Shown: positions 58,901 to 64,000 of the stretch, in pieces | Position numbering within the stretch: the stretch's first letter is position 1 | How the letters are laid out: every line of letters begins with the position of its first letter | The notes under the pieces: model-generated | What the model was told of the DNA's origin: nothing | Databases searched by the model: none | The model's input: the letters and a program-made list of their open reading frames with translations, nothing else | Made by a program: the position numbers and the translations under genes | Source of the DNA: Acinetobacter sp. CFCC 10889 | Lineage (GTDB): Bacteria > Pseudomonadota > Gammaproteobacteria > Pseudomonadales > Moraxellaceae | Direction of reading: 5' to 3' | NCBI RefSeq assembly: GCF_003268395.1 | Contig: NZ_LQXQ01000004.1 | Location: 1 to 64,000, forward strand | Length of the DNA stretch: 64,000 nt

Positions 58901-58931
58901 AAAAAGACCCTACTGTTAAGTGGGGGTTTTA
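58901..58931 (+). terminator. Terminator of acnD, copy B
   Basis: AGACCCTACT/AGTGGGGGTTTT pair around GTTA. It is the downstream copy of 58211-58241 and lies immediately before the ATG of the next gene, so it might limit expression of that gene unless a promoter is inside the copy. Confidence 0.7.
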
Positions 58932-58943
58932 ATGGAAATTTCT

Positions 58944-59519
58944 ATGAATATATTAGATAAGTTTTTAAAGCAGGTCACAGCTAGATCAATTGAAAATAAA
59001 AAAGCCTTTGACTTACTTTATGATCATCAATGTTATGGAGTTTGTATTGGTATTATAAGGCAAGAGTTGGACAGTTTATTAAGAACTTCTTATTTAGTGG
59101 ACTACGAAAATGGAGTGAAATTAAGGTTTAATGCCTTTGATTTAGTAAAAAATAGTGTTGAATTGGGTGAGTGGAAGTTTCTGAATGCTAATAATAAGAT
59201 GGAGCGTATAACGGATAATAAAATGCTTAAACAAGGTGGTTGGGAAGCACTAGTGTATGATTTTGGCTGTGGTTTGATACATTTATCGAATAAGCACTTA
59301 TATCAAGATGTTGATCCTGTTATTAAAATGGCGAAAGAAAAGCAAGATAATATTGTTAAATACTTGAATTCTCATCATGGGTTTGAAAAAAAGGAAATTA
59401 ATATGAATGATCTTATTAAATATTTACCTGTGATTTATAAAAAAATTTACGAAAATATTGAATCTCATATTGAAACAATTAGTTTAATTAATAATGAAAC
59501 TAAAGTTTTCAAGGATTAA
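58944..59519 (+). CDS. Accessory hypothetical protein, possible toxin partner
   Basis: 191 residues from the ATG at 58944, with GGAA 6 nt upstream; an earlier ATG at 58932 and GTG at 58920 exist in frame. The C-terminal half is helical and charged (MKEKQDNIVKYLNSHHGFEKK). YDFGCGLIHLSNKHLYQDVD is the most conserved-looking block. I do not recognise a family. Unusual AT richness and the position after a duplicated acnD tail point to an acquired gene. The next gene, an antitoxin-like AbrB protein, starts 22 bases after its stop. Confidence 0.45.
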   Translation: MNILDKFLKQVTARSIENKKAFDLLYDHQCYGVCIGIIRQELDSLLRTSYLVDYENGVKLRFNAFDLVKNSVELGEWKFLNANNKMERITDNKMLKQGGWEALVYDFGCGLIHLSNKHLYQDVDPVIKMAKEKQDNIVKYLNSHHGFEKKEINMNDLIKYLPVIYKKIYENIESHIETISLINNETKVFKD

Positions 59520-59541
59520 ATAGTATTATTGGAGTATACAA

Positions 59542-59757
59542 ATGCCCACAATTCAACCTTACATGATTGGAGAAGATCAATATATTAATCTTCCCGAAGA
59601 ATTTAACTTTAAGGGTTCAGAAGTCGAAATTTTTCGTAATGGCGATGAAGTTATTCTGCGAGAAAAACCAATCACAGCAGAACAAGCTAATACTGCAATA
59701 GAGCAAATACCTAATGATTTATTAGTAGAAGTAAAGGAAGATAAACCACCAAAATAA
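59542..59757 (+). CDS. AbrB/VapB-like antitoxin
   Basis: 71 residues. The N-terminal swapped-hairpin domain reads QPYMIGEDQYINLPEEFNF, KGSEVEIFRNGDEVILREKP, the pattern of VapB antitoxins and AbrB regulators; the C-terminal tail is acidic. No PIN-domain vapC follows, so it is an orphan or pairs with the unknown gene upstream. It would bind DNA as a dimer and repress its own operon (inferred). Confidence 0.7.
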   Translation: MPTIQPYMIGEDQYINLPEEFNFKGSEVEIFRNGDEVILREKPITAEQANTAIEQIPNDLLVEVKEDKPPK

Positions 59758-59777
59758 AGAATCTAAGCTGAGATCCC

Positions 59778-60140
59778 ATGCCCAAAAAATCCCCCGAACA
59801 AAAAGCCGAAGAAGAACGCCGCTATATTGCTGCTAGTGGTGCAGCTAATACAGCCGAGCTTGAATCATTCCTAACAGACCCAAATCAAGCGATTCGAGCC
59901 ACAGCCGCCATGAACCCCGATGCAGATGCCGAAATCCTTGACCGCTTTGCAAACGACAAATTTTGGGGTGTACGCATGGAAGTCGTCCACCATGCCAACG
60001 TCAGCGAAGCCACATTACGCAGACTACTCGAAACCAAAGTCAGCAAACGAGGTGTTGTCCATCACGCAGCCTGTGAAAAACTCAAAAAACGAAGCGTAGT
60101 ATTTGGAGCAGACGGCATGCCACTTGATATGCAGAAATAA
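59778..60140 (+). CDS. LRV/HEAT-repeat-like small protein
   Basis: 120 residues, helical. Repeats of about 24 residues are visible: TAELESFLTDPNQAIRATAAMN, DAEILDRFANDKFWGVRMEVV, ATLRRLLETKVSKRGVVHHAA, like leucine-rich-variant repeats. The role is unknown; such repeats bind protein or nucleic acid. It uses more C and G than its neighbours (for example CCCCC and GCC codons), unlike the gene before it, so it probably came from another source. It is 20 bases after the antitoxin gene. Confidence 0.6.
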   Translation: MPKKSPEQKAEEERRYIAASGAANTAELESFLTDPNQAIRATAAMNPDADAEILDRFANDKFWGVRMEVVHHANVSEATLRRLLETKVSKRGVVHHAACEKLKKRSVVFGADGMPLDMQK

Positions 60141-60181
60141 ATTGAAACAAATCGAATTGCATAGAAAATTCGATTCAATTT
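60139..60181 (+). terminator. Hairpin after the LRV-like gene
   Basis: ATCGAATT/AATTCGAT inner stem inside an outer AAATTGA/TCAATTT pair. It overlaps the gene's stop. T-run is weak. Bases 60182-60371 beyond it hold no gene that I can see. Confidence 0.55.
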
Positions 60182-60371
60182 GGAAAAAATAAGCAAAGAA
60201 AAAACAAAAAGTGGCGATTTATATCTCAAAATTGAAATAAAACTGACAATAAATTCGTTTAAGCCATTTCTTGCAAAAATGACACCATCATTTTTCAAAA
60301 TAGCCAATAGACATTTACACCGATAACAGTATACTGAGTTCACCATTTCTAAAAACCTATGGAGAACAAAA

Positions 60372-60506
60372 ATGGTTACTGCTGGCTCTAAACCTGGAAC
60401 AGGCTTCTATTTTTGTGTTCAATGCGGTCAACGCACCTACTTAGAAATTGGTACAGATCGACTACCACCGTGTACCAAATGTCTTGGCAATCACTTCAAC
60501 AAATAA
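60372..60506 (+). CDS. 44-residue zinc-ribbon protein
   Basis: Short gene: starts MVTAGSKPGTGFYF and then shows Cys15-x-x-Cys18 (CVQC) and Cys34-x-x-Cys37 (CTKC), a complete zinc ribbon. GGAGAAC lies about 5 nt upstream of the ATG. Similar small 'zinc ribbon-containing' proteins occur in gammaproteobacteria; the function is unknown. Monocistronic, with a strong terminator after it. Confidence 0.75.
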   Translation: MVTAGSKPGTGFYFCVQCGQRTYLEIGTDRLPPCTKCLGNHFNK

Positions 60507-60553
60507 GATTGCATAAGCACAATAATTAAAACGGATACTCCCTGTTTTAAAAT

Positions 60554-60582
60554 AAAAGCCCTATTACTCAATAGGGCTTTTT
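60554..60582 (+). terminator. Rho-independent terminator
   Basis: AAAAGCCCTATT and AATAGGGCTTTT form a perfect 12-bp stem around ACTC. It ends the zinc-ribbon gene. Confidence 0.93.
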
Positions 60583-60625
60583 GCTACCTTATTCATCAAT
60601 CCATAAAAACAAAGGTAGACACACG

Positions 60626-61207
60626 ATGATCGAAACAATACTCAGCTTATGCATCGGCATCGGATTAAGCGCTGCCTGTGGCTTTCGTGTTTTTGTCCCT
60701 TTACTTGTTATGAGCGCAGCATCATTAATGGGTGTATTTGAACCCATGAAAGGTTTTGAATGGCTTGCCATGCCATCGGTCTGTATCGGGCTTGCAGTTG
60801 CAACTGTTTGTGAAATCGGAGCTTACTACATTCCGTGGGTAGATAATGCATTGGACACCATTTCCACACCAGCAGCCATGATCGCAGGCACACTCACAAC
60901 CATGGCAGTCAGTACAGGGGAAATGTCACCCTTTGCCAGTTGGGCGGCAGCGATTATTGTGGGAGGCGGAACAGCATCGGCAGTACAACTCAGTACAGTT
61001 GCTGTACGTGGCTTATCCACGGCAACCACAGGGGGGATCGGAAATCCACTTGTATCTACAACTGAATGGATCAGTGCATTGATTGTGTCAGTTTTATCTT
61101 TCTTTGTCCCTGTTTTGGTGGTGATTGTTGGGATTATTCTAATGATCATTGTGATCCGTTGGATACGTTTAAAAAATAAAAACAACGCTCATCCAACAGC
61201 TTTATAA
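60626..61207 (+). CDS. DUF4126 membrane protein
   Basis: 193 residues from the ATG at 60626, with AAAGGTAG upstream. Five or so hydrophobic helices. The start LSLCIGIGLSAACGFRVFVPLLVMSAASLMG and VDNALDTISTPAAMIAGTL, followed by a Gly/Ala-rich stretch (GGGTASAVQLSTVAVRGLSTATTGGIGNPLVSTTE), are typical of DUF4126. Function unknown. Monocistronic. Confidence 0.85.
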   Translation: MIETILSLCIGIGLSAACGFRVFVPLLVMSAASLMGVFEPMKGFEWLAMPSVCIGLAVATVCEIGAYYIPWVDNALDTISTPAAMIAGTLTTMAVSTGEMSPFASWAAAIIVGGGTASAVQLSTVAVRGLSTATTGGIGNPLVSTTEWISALIVSVLSFFVPVLVVIVGIILMIIVIRWIRLKNKNNAHPTAL

Positions 61208-61317
61208 ATGACACATACCAGTGTGCAGTGTTGAAAATATTTTGAAAAATATTGCGTTAAATTTCTCTCGAAAAACATTTGATTTTTATTCAAAAACAGC
61301 ATAGTTTTTAGCTTAAT

Positions 61318-61346
61318 ATAAATCCATATTTTTTTTATGGATTTAT
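61318..61346. terminator. Inverted repeat downstream of DUF4126 gene
   Basis: ATAAATCCATA and TATGGATTTAT form a perfect 11-bp stem around seven T. It is about 110 bases past the DUF4126 stop and 40 bases before the next gene, so it could end or attenuate transcription. Confidence 0.5.
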
Positions 61347-61385
61347 GGTGGCATTAAATGATAAGTCTGAAGCGAGGGAATAAAA

Positions 61386-61592
61386 ATGCTTAAATTTATT
61401 GTAGATGAAAATCCGTTAAGCAATGGAACCTACCAATTACATAATGCGACACAAGGCTGTGAGGATTTACCCAAACATTACCATCAAATTTTAATTGGCT
61501 ATTTTGCAGATGTTGAGTTAGCGCATAAACGTGCAAGAATGAATTGGCCTAAAGAAAAAATACAAGCTTGTATCAAGTGTTGCCCAAACTGA
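61386..61592 (+). CDS. Small hypothetical protein
   Basis: 68 residues: starts MLKFIVDENPLSNGTYQLHN and has three Cys at the end (CEDLPKHYHQ and ACIKCCPN), perhaps metal binding. GAGGGAATAAAAATG gives a good ribosome site. No family recognised. Confidence 0.6.
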   Translation: MLKFIVDENPLSNGTYQLHNATQGCEDLPKHYHQILIGYFADVELAHKRARMNWPKEKIQACIKCCPN

Positions 61593-61701
61593 ACCTATGA
61601 AGATTGAGATCATTTATTTTCAAATGTTATTTCATCGGAAATAAAAACGATAAGATGAGATAAGTTGTTAAAATACACCTGTTTAATAGGAAAAAATAAC
61701 A

Positions 61702-62151
61702 ATGAAAACATTTGATTTGGTGATACATACACCTAAAAATTTACAAGAGGGTGGGGATGAGTTTTCAGAGAAGCTTAGCGCAATTCAGGCTTTAATTAAG
61801 TTTGATAGTATTTCTTGGCGACAACTTTTGGTACGTCAACTACAATTTAACAGTGATAATGCGAGTTTTACGATTACAGATTTAGAAACCAAGCAAACAC
61901 TTCGGTTAACGTTAAATGCACTTTCACGATTGGATGATTTAGAATTTAAAATTGAAAGTGATCTAGCCGTGATCGTGCCACAAAAAGATGTATTTGGACT
62001 GATTACTCGAAAAACCAAAGATTATATCTTTTTTAAAAAAATTGATGCTGCTGCAACCCGACAATATTTGCTGTACTTTTTAAATGGTGAATTAGAGGCT
62101 TTGGAGCAGCATTATAAGGACAGTAAACAAAAAGCATCATTAAATTTTTGA
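61702..62151 (+). CDS. Small hypothetical cytoplasmic protein
   Basis: 149 residues. Mixed alpha/beta, no signal peptide: MKTFDLVIHTPKNLQEGGDE then a C-terminal helix (YLLYFLNGELEALEQHYKD). I do not recognise a family. Monocistronic. Confidence 0.6.
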   Translation: MKTFDLVIHTPKNLQEGGDEFSEKLSAIQALIKFDSISWRQLLVRQLQFNSDNASFTITDLETKQTLRLTLNALSRLDDLEFKIESDLAVIVPQKDVFGLITRKTKDYIFFKKIDAAATRQYLLYFLNGELEALEQHYKDSKQKASLNF

Positions 62152-62342
62152 GACTCTAATAGGTCAAAGGAAAGATAAAAATTCTGTTTTAATCAGTTTT
62201 TTTGCAGTAAAAAATGACAAATTTTGCCTTAAATGGAAAAAAATAGATTTTTTTGGGAATTTATGAAAAATATTTTTGAATTTGATAGAAATTAAGCAAT
62301 CTTAGGAAATTAATCCCGTCATCATTTGGCTACTATAAATCT

Positions 62343-62520
62343 CAAGGGTATGATGGGATCGAAAAGAGTAGCCTGCTACCAGTTGCGTACAACGTGCGTG
62401 TAGTACAAATCCAAAAGATCTCGATTCGGCTTAGGACGCTATAGACCAAAAGTTTATAGGCAATAGGATTAGAACTTACCAAGTTTTAATAGTTGAAGTA
62501 AACCATACGATGTTTTCCCA
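62343..62520 (+). ncRNA. Probable structured RNA, copy 1 of a tandem pair
   Basis: 178 bases, matching copy 2 at 175 positions. Several hairpins can be drawn: GTAG/CTAC around CCTG (62368-62379), GTTG/CAAC around CGTA (62382-62393), CTATAGAC/GTTTATAG around CAAAA (62439-62459), and a distant pairing GGATCGA with TCGATTC (62356-62362 with 62421-62427). Upstream similarity continues about 80 bases, while downstream similarity fades after about 20, so I read it on the plus strand. It does not resemble tmRNA, 6S, RNase P or SRP RNA. A 16-codon frame exists near its 5' end. Confidence 0.65.
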
Positions 62521-62955
62521 AATACCCTAAAAAATTCGCAGTGAGAAGTTAGAATAAAAATAGCCATATCCATATAAAGTACCACTTCAATTTAAAAAAT
62601 CCAGTATCTATCTCTTAGTACCTTATTCATAAATTATACTTTTTAAATTTACTTCTGACATTGGTTCTGATTTGCCTGAACCAATAACATTTTCATGTAG
62701 ATATATAAGTGAGCTTAGTCTGTATTTTATAATGCAGAGGAGAATAACATTTTAGATATGGTGCTTTTAAAACCGAATTTAGATACAGAAAAATATCTCA
62801 TATTTAACGCTAAATAGCGTAAAAAAGTGCATGAATTTGGCTTGATTGGGAAAATTTATTGTTATTTTATAAATAATGAAAAATATTTTCAAATTTAGTA
62901 AAAATGCGTCATTCTTAGGGAATTAATCCCACAGACATTTTACTACTATAGATCG

Positions 62956-63133
62956 CAAGGGTGTGATGGGATCGAAAAGAGTAGCCTGCTACCAGTTGCG
63001 TACAACGTGTGTGTAGTACAAATCCAAAAGATCTCGATTCGGCTTAGGACGCTATAGACCAAAAGTTTATAGGCAATAGGATTAGAACTTATCAAGTTTT
63101 AATAGTTGAAGTAAACCATACGATGTTTTCCCA
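62956..63133 (+). ncRNA. Probable structured RNA, copy 2 of a tandem pair
   Basis: 178 bases, differing from copy 1 at only three positions: near 62963, 63010 and 63092. Because the flanking bases have drifted far more, this core is under selection or was recently duplicated. The SWIM zinc-finger gene starts about 220 bases downstream. Confidence 0.65.
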
Positions 63134-63354
63134 ATGCCCTAAAAAATTTGCAAGACACAAATAAACATAAAAATAAGCATCAACTTAAAATAATAAAAAT
63201 TGCATGAATATTCAGATTTATGATGTACTTTCACTCACAAATTAGCGACAAAATATGTCGTTTTGTTACTTTTTCCCGTTGAAAAATAAGCGCTGAAAAT
63301 ATAAATTGATTTACGAAATCAAACTTACAATGAAGAATAATTGAAGGACTTTTT

Positions 63355-64000
63355 ATGTTGCTGACCATTCAGCCAGATCAAATACAACAAATTATTCCTG
63401 ATGCGAATTCAGAAAAAGCCGCAAAGAAATTGGCGAAAGTGAATGATTGGAATAATAAAGGTGCTTCCGCAGATCAGTGGGTGTGGGCAGAGATTAAAGG
63501 CAGTGCCATTTATCAAAGTGCGATTTTTTTACCGCAATTAAAATGTGAATGTAGTTGTCCTAGTTTTAAACGCCCTTGTAAACATGCTTTGGCTTTGCTT
63601 TTGGTCTATCAGGAACATCCGCAAGAATTCCACATTCAGGAAGATGAAACCCAATTCCCCGAGCGTGTGACCAAATGGCGGGATAAACTGACGCAAAGCA
63701 CCGAGAAAAAAGCCGAGAAAGCCAATAAGCCTGTTGATGAAGCAGCCCGTGCCAAACGCCAAGAATCACGTGATAAAAAAATTGATCAAGGCATTGAAGC
63801 ATTACAATTGTGGCTTAAAGATGTGGTGAATTTAGGTTTGGGAGAAGTACGTTCGCAAAGTGGTCACCAATTTTTCCATGAAATTTCCAGTCGTTTGGTT
63901 GATGCTCAAGCTGCAGGGTTGAATGTATGGATTGATGAACTGTCAAGTTCGCTCTATCAAAGCAATTGGCAACAACAAAGTGCTTTTTGGCTTGCACGTT
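63355..64000 (+). CDS. SWIM zinc-finger domain protein (5' part; runs off the right edge)
   Basis: The visible 215 residues contain a SWIM zinc finger: Cys66-x-Cys68 and Cys75-x-His77 in KCECSCPSFKRPCKHALA near residues 63-80. A charged linker and a helical region (QGIEALQLWLKDVVNLGLG) follow. SWIM domains bind DNA or protein, and in bacteria they occur in helicase-associated or hypothetical proteins. The start at 63355 has GAAGGACT upstream. Its full product cannot be judged here. Confidence 0.8.
   Translation, partial: MLLTIQPDQIQQIIPDANSEKAAKKLAKVNDWNNKGASADQWVWAEIKGSAIYQSAIFLPQLKCECSCPSFKRPCKHALALLLVYQEHPQEFHIQEDETQFPERVTKWRDKLTQSTEKKAEKANKPVDEAARAKRQESRDKKIDQGIEALQLWLKDVVNLGLGEVRSQSGHQFFHEISSRLVDAQAAGLNVWIDELSSSLYQSNWQQQSAFWLAR

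Larger units (their letters stand above)
62152..63354. other. 1.2-kb non-coding stretch containing twin sequences
   Basis: No credible long coding region. It holds two ~178-base near-identical sequences (listed separately), the flanks that are partly conserved upstream of each, and two short hairpins: ATTGGTTC/GAACCAAT at 62660-62685 and ACGCT/AGCGT at 62807-62820. Everything else in it looks like AT-rich spacer. Confidence 0.7.

Noticed and set aside
58061..58931. A CRISPR array or tandem repeat cluster
   Set aside because: There are only two copies, spaced 750 bases apart with a gene between them.
62343..63133. Twin RNAs as tmRNA, 6S RNA, RNase P RNA, SRP RNA or a known riboswitch
   Set aside because: I looked for the tmRNA tag and TpsiC loop, the 6S bubble, the RNase P GAGGAAAGTCC core and the SRP GNAR loop; none is present. 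No gene directly downstream shows a typical riboswitch arrangement.

Overview
This window looks like a chromosomal segment of an Acinetobacter species (Moraxellaceae). The evidence is the AT-rich base composition, the minCDE block, adjacent trxB and ftsK with aat and bpt nearby, dut-algC-argB, pilT-pilU, bamE next to fur, an NrtR/NadV/Prs-like NAD-salvage group, and AcnD. I see no rRNA, tRNA, transposase, prophage or CRISPR array. The species cannot be fixed from the sequence alone.

Layout. 1-10.6 kb: a metal-dependent hydrolase, rimI, the N-end-rule transferases bpt and aat (aat carries a frameshift), a methyltransferase, trxB divergent from ftsK, a LysE-type exporter and a PA4642-family protein. 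10.8-15 kb: minC-minD-minE read leftwards, then a voltage-sensor-like membrane protein and an acyltransferase. 15-24.6 kb: an OmpA-like lipoprotein, rep, dut-algC-argB, a DUF4198 protein behind a Fur box, an OlsB-like acyltransferase, a class II glutamine amidotransferase and a bacteriohemerythrin. 24.7-31.2 kb: an SNF-like transporter overlapping rnfH, bamE and fur divergent, pilT-pilU, yggS and a thioesterase. 31.3-39.7 kb: tandem paralogous lipoproteins, a small secreted protein, sbcD-sbcC, a zinc-ribbon membrane protein and a VOC protein.

39.8-46.1 kb: a small accessory operon of two mosaic paralogs plus a possible immunity-like protein, then an NAD-salvage region (nrtR, nadV, prs-like) with a candidate operator palindrome in front of prs-nadV. 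46.2-55.3 kb: a Sel1/TPR protein, a large VIT-VWA-TPR-DUF2135 protein, dsbC (frameshifted), a small tyrosine phosphatase, a PQQ-type beta-propeller dehydrogenase, a hypothetical gene whose 3' end lies in a MITE-like element, and ygfZ. 55.5-60.6 kb: acnD followed by an accessory patch: a PD-(D/E)XK-like nuclease gene flanked by two copies of the acnD 3' end, an unknown gene, an orphan VapB-like antitoxin, an LRV/HEAT-like protein and a 44-residue zinc ribbon. 60.6-64 kb: a DUF4126 membrane protein, two small hypotheticals, a 1.2-kb non-coding stretch holding two nearly identical ~180-nt sequences (probable twin structured RNAs), and the start of a SWIM zinc-finger protein running off the right edge.

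Most of the window is core housekeeping: division-site selection and chromosome segregation (min, ftsK), DNA repair (sbcCD, rep, dut), redox and periplasmic folding (trxB, dsbC), twitching motility (pilTU) and iron control (fur). The most interesting unexplained items are the twin RNAs, the duplicated acnD tail with its nuclease-like cargo, the mosaic paralog operon and the NAD-salvage control region.
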